Positions 27,956-37,029 are shown, numbered from the stretch's first letter. The stretch: 64,000 bases of DNA from Luteirhabdus salina (GCA_025384855.1 JALAHT010000003.1:124001-188000), one strand, 5' to 3'. Made by a program: numbers and translations. Notes: a model not told the origin generated them from the letters alone.

Positions 27956-28742
27956 GAAATACGTTACCTCCTTAGTATTTATTTTGATGATTGCCTTTGT
28001 GCAGGCACAGGTAGGAATTGGAACAACCTCGCCTTCCAATGCTTCCATGATGGAAATTAGTAGTACCAGTGACGGCATAAACTATAAAGGCTTTCTCCCA
28101 CCTCGTGTTCCGTCACAAGTAGAGCGCGATGATATTCCAGCTTCCTCTTCCGATATTGGTATGTTGGTTTTCGTTGAGGGGACGGGTACGTTGGAAATTT
28201 GGAATGGCGTAAGCTGGGAAACCATCTATACATTATCTACAACAACCAGTACTTTGGCAGTACAGGATTTTGATGCTAATCTAAGTTGGAATTATACGTT
28301 GACGCCAACCCCCTATAACGTTTCGGGGGATATTTGGGATGTTGTAAGTAATATAGGTGCGGGAAGTACCAATATCGATTTGGTCAATTTGAATTACTTA
28401 GGATGTCGTGATTTGGATAATCCGAATGGTGGCGGAAGCTTCGCACATCAAATTGACTTTGTCAATGTAAATGTATCTAGCCTTACGAACCCCCGAATTT
28501 CATTCGATTATGACGTATTTGAATTTGATAATGGCGACGATGTTACTTACGAAGTTTTCCATGAGGATGTTAGTCAAGGTGTGGTTACCTTGATAAATGG
28601 CGCTGGGAACCTTACGGTCGAAGGTACTGAAACGATTGTAATTCCACCTTCCGTGACAAACGTTCGCCTAAGCTTAATGATTGCTCAGAACGGCGCCGAC
28701 GACTATGCTGGGTTCGACAACTTTCGGGTTTTTGGTAACTAA
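27954..28742 (+). CDS. Secreted protein with 'VGIGTTSP' N-terminus, function unknown
   Basis: Starting at the ATG at 27954 gives 262 residues with a signal peptide (ends FVQAQ). The mature N-terminus 'VGIGTTSPSNASMMEI' with 'KGFLPPRV' is a flavobacterial signature seen in many secreted repetitive surface proteins. 'GTLEIWNGVSWETI' follows. The C-terminal half (about residues 95-262) is a jelly-roll-like beta domain rich in Asp and Asn, ending 'NGADDYAGFDNFRVFG', as in carbohydrate-binding or adhesive modules. No sorting domain is visible. An upstream in-frame ATG at 27918 is inside the leader hairpin and is less likely. Confidence 0.75.
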   Translation: MKYVTSLVFILMIAFVQAQVGIGTTSPSNASMMEISSTSDGINYKGFLPPRVPSQVERDDIPASSSDIGMLVFVEGTGTLEIWNGVSWETIYTLSTTTSTLAVQDFDANLSWNYTLTPTPYNVSGDIWDVVSNIGAGSTNIDLVNLNYLGCRDLDNPNGGGSFAHQIDFVNVNVSSLTNPRISFDYDVFEFDNGDDVTYEVFHEDVSQGVVTLINGAGNLTVEGTETIVIPPSVTNVRLSLMIAQNGADDYAGFDNFRVFGN

Positions 28743-28827
28743 TTATTCTGAATGCCGTATTTTTTTTAAATAGTGGTAGGCTTATTTTTAAGAATTTGTA
28801 TTTTAACATCATACAAAACCGACCACT

Positions 28828-29856
28828 ATGAACGTTTGCTTTATTATGTACCCATGGGATCAAATCGATCCTGATAATGATTCAACTTTGGCCATGATTC
28901 ATGAATTCGCGAAACGCGGACATGGACTTGCCGTTACTACTCCAGCCAACCTTACCATTCGCGATAGTGTGGCTTTTGCTTTTAGTAAGTGCTTGAAGCG
29001 CCAGGAGAAGGTTTCGAAATCATTAAAATCCTTTCATGGTAAGGCTGAGTTTTATGATGAAATGTTGCCGTTGGCAGGATTCGATGTAATTATTCTTCGT
29101 AGCAACCCGCCCTTGGATATGATTATGCTAAATTTCCTCGACTCGGTGAAAGATGATGTTTTCATCATGAACGACTTGGATGGCATTCGTAGAGCCAACA
29201 ACAAACTCTATACTGCGGTTTTTGAAGATGAGGATAATGAGTTGATTCCAAGAACCCATGTCACAAAAAATAAGGAATACCTCAAGAAAACAATCAAAGA
29301 AGGTCCCGAGAAAATGATATTGAAGCCTTTAAATGGCTATGGTGGTTCAGGGGTTATTCTAATTGAAAAACGGGCGATGAGCAGTATTAACTCTCTGCTG
29401 GATTTCTATATAGACAATAAAGATGGTACGACGAACTATGTGATACTTCAGGAATATATTGAAGGTGCCGATCAAGGTGACGTTAGAATTCTTTTATTGA
29501 ATGGTCAGCCCATCGGAGCTATGCGACGCGTACCAGGAGAGGAAGACCACCGAAGTAATGTTAGTGCGGGAGGTTCTGTTCAAAAGCATAGCTTGAGCAA
29601 ACAAGAAAAAGAATTGTGTCGACGTATCGGCCCGAAACTGGTCAGTGACGGACTCTTTTTTGTCGGAATTGATGTTATCGGTGGCAAGTTGGTCGAAGTA
29701 AATGTGATGTCGCCAGGCGGAATTACCTACATGAACAAAGTGTATAAAACACGGGTTCAGGAAAAGGTAATCGACTTTGTTGAAGACATGGTTTTGGAAC
29801 GTTTAAATGCCTTTGAACGTCGTCAGAAGTTACGCAAGCACGTCAGTGACGCTTAA
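28828..29856 (+). CDS. GshB-like ATP-grasp ligase
   Basis: This 342-residue protein resembles prokaryotic glutathione synthetase throughout. The N-terminal domain has 'DSTLAMIHEFAKRGH' and 'LRSNPPLDM'. The ATP-grasp part has 'MILKPLNGYGGSGV', 'LQEYIEGADQGDVRILLLNG' and the metal-binding end 'GIDVIGGKLVEVNVMSPGGI'. Family members join an amino acid or peptide carboxylate to an amine via an acyl phosphate. No gshA is nearby and the window encodes BshA, so a true glutathione role is doubtful. It heads the operon with the amidohydrolase-like and DUF1704 genes, 53 bases before the next start. Confidence 0.85.
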   Translation: MNVCFIMYPWDQIDPDNDSTLAMIHEFAKRGHGLAVTTPANLTIRDSVAFAFSKCLKRQEKVSKSLKSFHGKAEFYDEMLPLAGFDVIILRSNPPLDMIMLNFLDSVKDDVFIMNDLDGIRRANNKLYTAVFEDEDNELIPRTHVTKNKEYLKKTIKEGPEKMILKPLNGYGGSGVILIEKRAMSSINSLLDFYIDNKDGTTNYVILQEYIEGADQGDVRILLLNGQPIGAMRRVPGEEDHRSNVSAGGSVQKHSLSKQEKELCRRIGPKLVSDGLFFVGIDVIGGKLVEVNVMSPGGITYMNKVYKTRVQEKVIDFVEDMVLERLNAFERRQKLRKHVSDA

Positions 29857-29895
29857 GATCTTCACGCATATTTCATTAGAAATGTAATTTCACCG

Positions 29896-29903
29896 TATCT
29901 TCG
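29896..29903 (+). promoter_or_regulatory. Variant -7 box (TATCTTCG) before the 29910 gene
   Basis: TATCTTCG differs from TAnnTTTG by one base and lies 6 bases before the ATG at 29910. It could give an internal, nearly leaderless start within the operon. Confidence 0.35.
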
Positions 29904-29909
29904 CGCTCG

Positions 29910-30749
29910 ATGAAGAAAATTTCCGTCAATCAGATTATCAAGAATATCAAAGCTGAAAAATGCTTTGAAGCGGTTGTTTCAGACTATTCCTTCACCATAA
30001 AAATTGAAGAATATGTTCCATATGTATGCGGTGCGGTGCATGATGGGCATCAATTCAGAAAATCGCTTTGGAAGAACTGTCTTCATTCAGAATACGATCG
30101 TTGGTTCGAGGAAGATCCGTGTACTAAGGAATTCGTTAAATCGCATCCTATCGTTATCGCAGGTTGCGATAGTCGCTTCGAATACGACCTAAATCGCGAT
30201 CCCGAACATGCAGTGTTTGATGAGGCCTGGGGCAAGCAACTTTGGAAGAAGCCACTTTCACCTATCGAAAAGCGGAAAAGCTTAAAGAAACATGCTCGGT
30301 TTTATGAAGTGGTTCGTGCCTTGATTGAAACCTTGGAGAAGAAATTCGGACATGTGGTGGTGTACGATATGCATAGCTATAATTGGCGGCGATGGGATAG
30401 GGAAGTACCTGTCATCAACTTGGGAACGATGAACATCGATAATGAACGGTTTGGTGAAATGGTCGAAAACTGGCGTGCTTCGCTTTCGCAATTGAAGTTA
30501 CCCAGAAAAGTAGAAGCTACTTCAAAGATTAACGATACCTTTTATGGAAATGGATACTTTTTGAAGTTTATCACGCAGAATTTCGACAATACCTTAGTAT
30601 TGGCAACCGAATTCAAGAAAATTTACTGTGATGAGCTGAAGCAAGTCATCTTTCCCGAAGTGGTGCATGCCATCGAAGAACAGTTACGGACAAAAGTGAA
30701 AGAACACGCTTCTCTTTTCGACAAAACCTTTAATGAAACGAATGGATAA
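29910..30749 (+). CDS. N-formylglutamate amidohydrolase-like protein
   Basis: This 279-residue cytoplasmic protein matches the N-formylglutamate amidohydrolase (HutG2-type) family. Potential metal or catalytic motifs are 'VHDGHQF' with 'DRWFEEDP' near the N-terminus, 'AGCDSRFEYDLNRD' and 'VVVYDMHSYN'. The classical enzyme releases formate and glutamate from N-formyl-glutamate in histidine catabolism, but no hut genes are nearby. Its place between an ATP-grasp ligase and a DUF1704 peptidase suggests it deblocks or hydrolyses an amidated product. The 3' end overlaps the next gene by 17 bases, indicating translational coupling. Confidence 0.85.
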   Translation: MKKISVNQIIKNIKAEKCFEAVVSDYSFTIKIEEYVPYVCGAVHDGHQFRKSLWKNCLHSEYDRWFEEDPCTKEFVKSHPIVIAGCDSRFEYDLNRDPEHAVFDEAWGKQLWKKPLSPIEKRKSLKKHARFYEVVRALIETLEKKFGHVVVYDMHSYNWRRWDREVPVINLGTMNIDNERFGEMVENWRASLSQLKLPRKVEATSKINDTFYGNGYFLKFITQNFDNTLVLATEFKKIYCDELKQVIFPEVVHAIEEQLRTKVKEHASLFDKTFNETNG

Positions 30750-31905
30750 GTTGGAAAAAACCATAGCAGCTCACGCGAATTTGTTTAAGGTCGATAAGAA
30801 CCTGAATAAGCTGGTGAAGAAAATCGAATTGCTGAATTACGTGAATCCCGTGAACATCGAACAGGAGAAACGTAATTTTTTTGCTTCCAAATACAATGTG
30901 AACCCAAGTTTTCACTATCGAAAAATAGATTTTGATGCACACAAATTGCAGCAGGAATTGTTTTCGCAGGATCTTGCGGCCATAGAAGATGAAGAAACCC
31001 GCGACTTCTATCGCGATGTGATTTACGATTATTCTGGATTAATTCAGTGTGTAGAAGCGGTGGGTCAAGGGAATAAGTTCTATTTCAACAGTTTGAAATC
31101 ATTTGGAACGCCCACCGAGAAGGATGTTGAAAATGCTCGCTTTATTCTTCACTTTGCAGACGATGAGTACCAACAGGAAATGATGCCCGTGTATTCGGCT
31201 CAGGATGCTGAAGAGTATTTTAAAGAGTTTACAAAGCGCTACGATTTCGACTTCGAGATTCAATTGTCGACAAAGATTTCTGCAGCGGCCATGGTGCTGA
31301 ACAATAAGCAGAAATTGTTGTTGAAGAAGAACCATAAATTTAGTGCTAATCAGCTAAAAGTGTTGGCGAATCATGAAATTGGGGTTCACTTAGTTACTAC
31401 CTTCAATAGTCTTCGTCAGCCGTTGAAGATTTTCCATAATGGTTTTCCGAAGAACGTAGAAACCCAAGAGGGATTGGCGGTTTTCAGTGAATATATGAGC
31501 GGATGTTTAACGTTGTATCGCCTGAAGGAATTGAGCTATCGCGTTCTGGCGACCGATAGCTTGCGAAAGGGTTTCAACTTTTGTGATACCTTCGACTTAC
31601 TTCACAACCAATATAAATTGAATAGGGAAGAGGCCTATAACATATCCTTACGCGCCCATCGCGGTGGCGGTTTCACCAAAGATCATTTATACCTTACAGG
31701 CTTGAAAAAGGTCTACGATTTATATCATGCCGGCGATTCGTTGGATGATTTACTGACTGGAAAAGTTTCACTCGATTATGCCCCGATCATTGAAAAATGG
31801 CGTAGTGAAGGCTTGGCCGAAGAAGGATATTATGAAAACTATGCCTTTGAGTTCAATGATAACAATAGTACGAAATTGAATTTTATCCTTCAGAATTTAA
31901 AATAA
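30733..31905 (+). CDS. DUF1704 metallopeptidase (QEGLA motif; MATCAP-like tyrosine carboxypeptidase family)
   Basis: This 390-residue protein has the metal motif HEIGVH (H214, E215, H219) and a downstream T-QEGLA (E246), the HExxxH...E arrangement of DUF1704. Bacterial members are labelled 'flavohemoglobin expression-modulating QEGLA motif protein'. Eukaryotic relatives (MATCAP) remove the C-terminal tyrosine of tubulin. A conserved 'RAHRGGGFTKDHLYLTGL' lies near residue 310. The N-terminal ~130 residues are helical. The ATG at 30733 overlaps the previous gene; a second ATG 9 bases on is possible. Substrate unknown; a small peptide or protein C-terminus made by the neighbouring ligase is an inference. 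Confidence 0.85.
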   Translation: MKRMDKLEKTIAAHANLFKVDKNLNKLVKKIELLNYVNPVNIEQEKRNFFASKYNVNPSFHYRKIDFDAHKLQQELFSQDLAAIEDEETRDFYRDVIYDYSGLIQCVEAVGQGNKFYFNSLKSFGTPTEKDVENARFILHFADDEYQQEMMPVYSAQDAEEYFKEFTKRYDFDFEIQLSTKISAAAMVLNNKQKLLLKKNHKFSANQLKVLANHEIGVHLVTTFNSLRQPLKIFHNGFPKNVETQEGLAVFSEYMSGCLTLYRLKELSYRVLATDSLRKGFNFCDTFDLLHNQYKLNREEAYNISLRAHRGGGFTKDHLYLTGLKKVYDLYHAGDSLDDLLTGKVSLDYAPIIEKWRSEGLAEEGYYENYAFEFNDNNSTKLNFILQNLK

Positions 31906-31907
31906 AA

Positions 31908-31950
31908 AAGCGGACAATTTCTTGCCCGCCTTTCCCTTGAAAAAAACTAC
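31908..31950 (+). terminator. Possible weak terminator after the DUF1704 gene
   Basis: AAAAAGCGG...CCGCCTTT can form a short GC stem with A/T extension, located directly after the stop at 31905. The T-tract is short, so efficiency is doubtful. Confidence 0.35.
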
Positions 31951-31961
31951 ATTTCCCTACG

Positions 31962-34853
31962 CTATTGAATCATCAAGCGATAGGTTCCTGTATTGCCATT
32001 TGCCTTCACCTGCAACAAGTAAGAACCTGTTGCCAACGCCGACACATCCACACTCGATTGCGTGTTACCAATCTTTTGTTGTAGCACAGTCTGACCCAGC
32101 ATGTTAATAATGCTGATCGCTTCAATAGACTCATTTGCCTTCAGATTTAGAATCGCATCGGTAGGATTTGGATAAAAGGTGAAACTTTCGAGTTGGTTAT
32201 CCTCGGTATCCAAGAAATTTCCATCTATTGTGATATCTGTAATCCCACCTGTATTCACGACAAACACATAATATGCTTGTCCAGCAGTTGTATTGATGGT
32301 TGCTGTAGTTCCCGGAACACATTGGTTCGTATTTTGGTCGACTAATACCAAATCGGTTTCGGTTGCATTTTCATCAGGTGCTTCATAAAAGGTGACGGAG
32401 CTAGCGCCTGCAGGAGAAACAATGGCTGCGGTTGCATCGCCATCACCTGCCGACGTAAAGTTGTACCAAACTCCATTGGCACCATCGATATTACAGTTTA
32501 ACGGGCTACCATCTTCTGTGGTTGCCGCTGGCATGGCCACTGCCGGATCGGTATATGGAAAGCCAAGCTCATCGACATCAATCGAGTTTACGATCATATC
32601 GTTCGGTGGTGGTACGGGCGCACAATCGATATTAAGTGAGAAGTTTCCGGTTGCACTTCCAAAGCCATGAACTAAGATATAATACGTGGTATTACCGTCA
32701 CCGCTAAAGGTAACTTCAGACTGTAGGCCACAGGCATCATCATTATCCGTTTCACATACCAACATCCCACATTCACCTGTATAAACCGTCAGCTTGCTAT
32801 CGAAATCTGTACTGCCATCGCAAAGTGAAACGGTATAATCGGATGCCAATCCGCTATCATCGGTAAAGGCATACCAAACACCTGGTGCGGTGATAGCTGT
32901 ACTGCATTCGGGTGCGTCAGAATCGATATACGCATTTTCTGTGGAACCTGTAATGGTTTCACCACAGGCAATAGGAAGTGCTCCTTCACATTGATCGTTC
33001 TCCGGAGGCGTAATACAAGAGACATTTAAACTGAAGTTTCCTGTGTTATCGCTAAAACCTTCGACCATAATGAAGTAGGTACTTGTGCCATCGGAAAGAA
33101 AAGATACTTCAGACTGTACACCACATGCATCGTCATTAACCGCTAATTCATTTGTCAGATCACAGCTATCAAATACGCGGAGCAAGGAATCGTAATCGGT
33201 ACCACCATCACACAATGAGATGGTTACAATTTGCGGATCGCCGGTTCCCGTAAAGCTGAAAAATTCATCTGGTGCGATATTTCCACCGCTGTCGGTATCG
33301 AAAGTTGTTTCACCAGTAACCGTTTCACCACATGTTAAAGGAATAGCACCATTACAACTGTCGTTTCCAGTGTTGAAAGGAAAGAATCGAGAAATATAGA
33401 TATCGCGATTTCCATTACTGCTCTGAATGTCTTCACCAGAAAAAGGATCGAAATCCACGTCATTCTGAAATATCCCTGATGTTATAATCTGATCCTGATC
33501 GTTGAAAATAGCGTGCGGATTGCCTTCCGTACCAGTACCTCCTATAGCCCAATGGTTTTTATAACTACCATCCGTTGCTACTTGCATCATAAAATTATCG
33601 GTACCTCCATTGGAAGTCGTTGTTGCTTCACCCGTTCCAGCATCAAAATCGGTGGTACCGTTAAACGAACCGCTTACGAACAAGTCTCCATTAGGGCCTT
33701 CAGCGATATAAAACACGTTTTCCAAAGCGGTATCATCATCCCCTCCAAAGGTGTATGTATATTGAAAGTTTCCATCGCTATCAAACTGGGTGAAGAATGA
33801 ATCCAGTGCTCCTCCGTTTGGGGTCGGTATTTCTTCACCTGCGGAAGGATCTAGATCAGCTCCCGCCGAGTACATTCCACCGACATATATTTCGGAACCG
33901 ATTGCACGGATCACATTTCCTACTTCCAGTCCAGGACCTCCAAATCCTTGTCCCCAAATATAATTTCCATCGGCATCATATTTAGCCATAAAAAGATCGT
34001 TTCCGCCGACTGAATTATATTCATCGGTATTGGATTCATCGGGGTCCATATCGACCACATTTTCCAAACGACCCAAAATTACTAGATCACCATTATCGTC
34101 AAACTCTATGTCTTCAACTTCAACCAAACCACCGGCACCCGGAAGGGTTTTTACCCATACGAAGTTTCCATCGGTATCAAGTTTTAAGATAAAACCATCT
34201 TTAGTGCTACTGTCTGCTGAAAATAAAACGTTGTCGACCGCAGGATCGGGATCGAAATCGGCAAATAGAAAGGATCCACCGATATATACATTTCCATCGC
34301 TGTCTACCTCTATGGTCCTACCATCTTCATTTATAGCCCCAAACCCAAAAGGATTGCTAACTTGCTTTGCCCAAACAAATTCGTTGTTACTATCCAATTT
34401 AATTATAAAAAGATCGCGACTTAGTCCGAACGCTGGTTGCAATAGCGGGAAAACATCCGGCCCTGGATCGGCATCGAAGGGATTGCTAGCGACGGCTCCC
34501 TGAAAGTATCCGGTTAGATATACATTATCGTTGGCATCGATCGCCACATCTGTTACTACATCATCAAAGGCGCCCCCAAAGCCTAAAACACCTAGGGGCG
34601 TACCCTCATCATCATGCAACGCCACATATCCGTCGGCATTTCCTCCCGCCCAGGTAACGGATTCACTCCCTACGTTCAGGGTTCCAGAGTACAGACCGGG
34701 CGTGTATACAACACCTTGACTGTTGGCTACAGAATTATACGATGTTTCAATACTCCCATCGCCAAATGTACTGGTTCCAAAATATTCCTGAGCTTTTACG
34801 AGTCCTGATGAGACTAGAAGGCATAGAAAAATTGCTTTTGTAATTGTTTTCAT
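31962..34853 (-). CDS. Type IX-secreted protein with SBBP/beta-propeller repeats, PPC-like domains and a C-terminal sorting domain
   Basis: The 963-residue protein has a signal peptide (ends VKAQ). Residues about 30-490 are SBBP-type repeats, each carrying a loop such as DADPGPD, DFDPDP, DMDPDES, DLDPSAG, DFDAGTG or DFDPFSG, likely calcium-binding turns. Two similar PPC-like beta domains follow (each starting 'ND-C-GA-P--CGET' and ending 'GNFSLN'), and then a third, divergent one. The C-terminus (FTFYPNPTDAILNL...GSYLLQV) is a type A T9SS sorting domain, so it is exported and attached to the surface. It starts 30 bases after the response regulator stop. Confidence 0.9.
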   Translation of the reverse strand: MKTITKAIFLCLLVSSGLVKAQEYFGTSTFGDGSIETSYNSVANSQGVVYTPGLYSGTLNVGSESVTWAGGNADGYVALHDDEGTPLGVLGFGGAFDDVVTDVAIDANDNVYLTGYFQGAVASNPFDADPGPDVFPLLQPAFGLSRDLFIIKLDSNNEFVWAKQVSNPFGFGAINEDGRTIEVDSDGNVYIGGSFLFADFDPDPAVDNVLFSADSSTKDGFILKLDTDGNFVWVKTLPGAGGLVEVEDIEFDDNGDLVILGRLENVVDMDPDESNTDEYNSVGGNDLFMAKYDADGNYIWGQGFGGPGLEVGNVIRAIGSEIYVGGMYSAGADLDPSAGEEIPTPNGGALDSFFTQFDSDGNFQYTYTFGGDDDTALENVFYIAEGPNGDLFVSGSFNGTTDFDAGTGEATTTSNGGTDNFMMQVATDGSYKNHWAIGGTGTEGNPHAIFNDQDQIITSGIFQNDVDFDPFSGEDIQSSNGNRDIYISRFFPFNTGNDSCNGAIPLTCGETVTGETTFDTDSGGNIAPDEFFSFTGTGDPQIVTISLCDGGTDYDSLLRVFDSCDLTNELAVNDDACGVQSEVSFLSDGTSTYFIMVEGFSDNTGNFSLNVSCITPPENDQCEGALPIACGETITGSTENAYIDSDAPECSTAITAPGVWYAFTDDSGLASDYTVSLCDGSTDFDSKLTVYTGECGMLVCETDNDDACGLQSEVTFSGDGNTTYYILVHGFGSATGNFSLNIDCAPVPPPNDMIVNSIDVDELGFPYTDPAVAMPAATTEDGSPLNCNIDGANGVWYNFTSAGDGDATAAIVSPAGASSVTFYEAPDENATETDLVLVDQNTNQCVPGTTATINTTAGQAYYVFVVNTGGITDITIDGNFLDTEDNQLESFTFYPNPTDAILNLKANESIEAISIINMLGQTVLQQKIGNTQSSVDVSALATGSYLLQVKANGNTGTYRLMIQ

Positions 34854-34883
34854 AATAACTAGTTGAATTATTGATTTAGATAT

Positions 34884-35579
34884 TTATTGAATAGTAAATT
34901 CCAATCCCACCCCTCGTACACTTTCAAGGGCTATACGATTGTCATCTTTTAGATATTTTCGGATGCGACTGAGAAAGACATCCATACTTCTTCCAGAAAA
35001 GAAATCCGTTTTTCCCCATACGCCCGAAAGGATTTCCTCTCGACGAATCAGTCGATTTCTATTTTGATAGAGGAAATACAGCAACTTTGCTTCACGCCCC
35101 GTTAACTTTTGAATTTCATCTTTTCGCTTTAGTTCTAGATTTTTAACATCGAAGGAATAGGAGGCTAGTTCGATTAGCTCGTCCTCAGGCAAGTTTTCCT
35201 GAAACGTATTTTGTTGCTGGGTTCGTTTGATAATATTCTTAATTCTGAAGATTAGCTCTTCTGCCTCGAAAGGCTTTACCACATAATCGTCGGCCCCAAG
35301 TTTCAACCCTTTAATACGGTCTTCTTTGGTCTTGCGGGCAGTAAGGAACAAGAACGGAATGTCGGGACGTACTTCAATGATCTTTTTTGCCAAGGTGAAG
35401 CCATCCATAACGGGCATCATAATATCGAGCACGCAGATGTCGAAGTCGCCTTCGCTAAATAGGGTATGTGCTTCTTCACCATTTTTACCCCAGGTTATGT
35501 TGAAACCATTCAGTTCCAGATACTGCTTCAGCATGGTTCCAAAATCGTGGTCGTCTTCTGCAAGTAAAATTCTGTTCAT
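34884..35579 (-). CDS. OmpR/PhoB-family response regulator
   Basis: The 231-residue protein has an N-terminal receiver domain: acidic pair LAEDDHDFG, phospho-acceptor Asp in DICVLDIMMP, and Lys in DYVVKPF. A C-terminal winged-helix domain contains 'LTGREAKLLYFLYQNRNRLIRREEIL' and 'SMDVFLSRIRKYLKDD'. It overlaps the histidine kinase gene by 4 bases (ATGA), so the two form a cognate pair. Possible autoregulatory sites, two tandem 11-base GTTAAC-core repeats, lie at 37008-37029. The T9SS-secreted protein gene follows and may belong to the same transcript. Confidence 0.95.
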   Translation of the reverse strand: MNRILLAEDDHDFGTMLKQYLELNGFNITWGKNGEEAHTLFSEGDFDICVLDIMMPVMDGFTLAKKIIEVRPDIPFLFLTARKTKEDRIKGLKLGADDYVVKPFEAEELIFRIKNIIKRTQQQNTFQENLPEDELIELASYSFDVKNLELKRKDEIQKLTGREAKLLYFLYQNRNRLIRREEILSGVWGKTDFFSGRSMDVFLSRIRKYLKDDNRIALESVRGVGLEFTIQ

Positions 35580-36961
35580 GATACGATTGGGAGTTTTATG
35601 ATGAATGTTGTGCCTTCACCGGTTTCACTTTCAACTAAAATAGAACCTTCATGCGCAATAATTATCTGCTTGGCATAATACAGTCCCAATCCTAATCCCT
35701 TATAATTATGCTTGTTCTTTTCACCTATTCTGAAAAACTTATCGAAGATGTATTTCTGGTATTTTTTAGAAATCCCAATCCCATTATCAGCAATTGAAAT
35801 ACGGTGCTGGTTGGTTTCCTTTTCGATATCGTAGGTGAAGTTGAGTTGCGTTCCGCCATACTTCACGGCATTATTAAGGATATTGATAATCGCCGTACCG
35901 AGAAAGAAGGGGTCCGCTGTTAGCGTTAAACCTGTGTTGTCGATGTTCTTCTGTATATCTACTTCCTTATCCAGCGATAATTTATAGTCTTCAATAAGTC
36001 GATTTAAAAAGACGCTAGGATTGAACTCTTCTTTCGACAATTGAATCTGTTGATAGCCCAAACTACTTTTCAATACTTGATCAATCAGATTTTGAAGCCG
36101 ACTGTTCTGCCGTTCAATTATCTGTATAGCTTCATTCCGCATGGTTTCATTCTGCTTCGCCTGTTCACTCGTAAGCGTCTTTGTTGCCAAGGATAGGGTG
36201 GAGAGCGGTGTCTTTAACTCGTGGGTAATATTATTTATAAAATCGGTTTTTATTTCCGCAACGCGCTTCTGCTTCATCAAATTTTGAAGGGAGTAATAAA
36301 AGAGCGCTACCACAAACAGAAGTAAAGCACTAGCTGCAATCAATAAACCCGAAAGTTCCCGAAGCAGTAAGGCATTCCAGTTGGTGATGTTCATATAAAT
36401 ACTGGATTGAAAATTCAAATCGAAGGTTTCGGTGCCTTCAACAGTAATAATATCATGGTCTTTTTGCCACGTACTATTGTTGATAAGGAGGCCATCCTCC
36501 TGCGGAAAGTATTTTCCTAATAGCAAAATTGTATCCTGTTCTTTCAAGGGATAGATTTGCTCTGCCTTTCCAAGGGAATCGGTAATGGAAATGGAAGTGA
36601 CAATCTTTTTGATCTGAACATCGAACTTATCGTGATACTCTTGTAAACCGGCATCGAATACCGTTTTAAAGCCCGGGTTAATGGCCTCAGATTTTCGCTC
36701 TAAACGGTTAACAAGTTCTTGTTTCGATATTTCCTTCTGCTTATATAACTCTAAATTGGATAGGAAATCATTTCTATATAACCACGCAATACTATCTACT
36801 TCTGGAGTATTGTAGACCTTGGCAATAGCATTTCGCGCATCGATCGTAATCGTTTTTTGTTTTAGTTCGTAGGTATTGTAAATAAGGTATCCCTGAATAG
36901 CGATAAGCGCTATTAGGGTGAAGATGGAAAAAACGACCAATACTTTCGATTTCGATTGCAT
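35576..36961 (-). CDS. Membrane sensor histidine kinase
   Basis: The 461-residue kinase has an N-terminal transmembrane helix (about residues 6-28), an extracytoplasmic sensor region of about 170 residues without recognisable domain, and a second helix (about 200-222). The transmitter has the H-box HELKTPLSTLSL, N-box NILNNAVKYGG, G1 DNGIGIS and G2 GLGLGLYYAKQI. It autophosphorylates on His and passes phosphate to the adjacent regulator. A -7-like box TATTTTTA (36966-36973, minus) directly precedes the ATG. The signal is unknown. Confidence 0.94.
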   Translation of the reverse strand: MQSKSKVLVVFSIFTLIALIAIQGYLIYNTYELKQKTITIDARNAIAKVYNTPEVDSIAWLYRNDFLSNLELYKQKEISKQELVNRLERKSEAINPGFKTVFDAGLQEYHDKFDVQIKKIVTSISITDSLGKAEQIYPLKEQDTILLLGKYFPQEDGLLINNSTWQKDHDIITVEGTETFDLNFQSSIYMNITNWNALLLRELSGLLIAASALLLFVVALFYYSLQNLMKQKRVAEIKTDFINNITHELKTPLSTLSLATKTLTSEQAKQNETMRNEAIQIIERQNSRLQNLIDQVLKSSLGYQQIQLSKEEFNPSVFLNRLIEDYKLSLDKEVDIQKNIDNTGLTLTADPFFLGTAIINILNNAVKYGGTQLNFTYDIEKETNQHRISIADNGIGISKKYQKYIFDKFFRIGEKNKHNYKGLGLGLYYAKQIIIAHEGSILVESETGEGTTFIIKLPIVS

Positions 36962-37007
36962 GGGCTAAAAATACACCAAGCCATCGCAAGTTTAAGAATA
37001 TTGGAAG

Positions 37008-37029
37008 TGCGTTAACGTTGCGTTAACTT
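37008..37029. promoter_or_regulatory. Tandem 11-base direct repeat (TGCGTTAACnT x2), candidate response-regulator site
   Basis: TGCGTTAACGT (37008-37018) is immediately followed by TGCGTTAACTT (37019-37029). OmpR-family regulators bind two half-sites one helical turn apart. The centre lies roughly 58 bases upstream of the kinase gene's inferred transcription start. Because GTTAAC is itself palindromic, the pair also reads as CGTTAAC inverted repeats. Confidence 0.5.

Noticed and set aside
28828-29856. True glutathione synthetase
   Set aside because: No gshA is nearby, bshA in the window points to bacillithiol, and the operon partners do not fit glutathione synthesis.
34030-34503. 157-codon open frame on the plus strand opposite the T9SS gene
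   Set aside because: It is antisense to a well-supported secreted protein with clear repeats and sorting domain; low-complexity Ser/Pro content is a mirror of Asp/Gly-rich codons.
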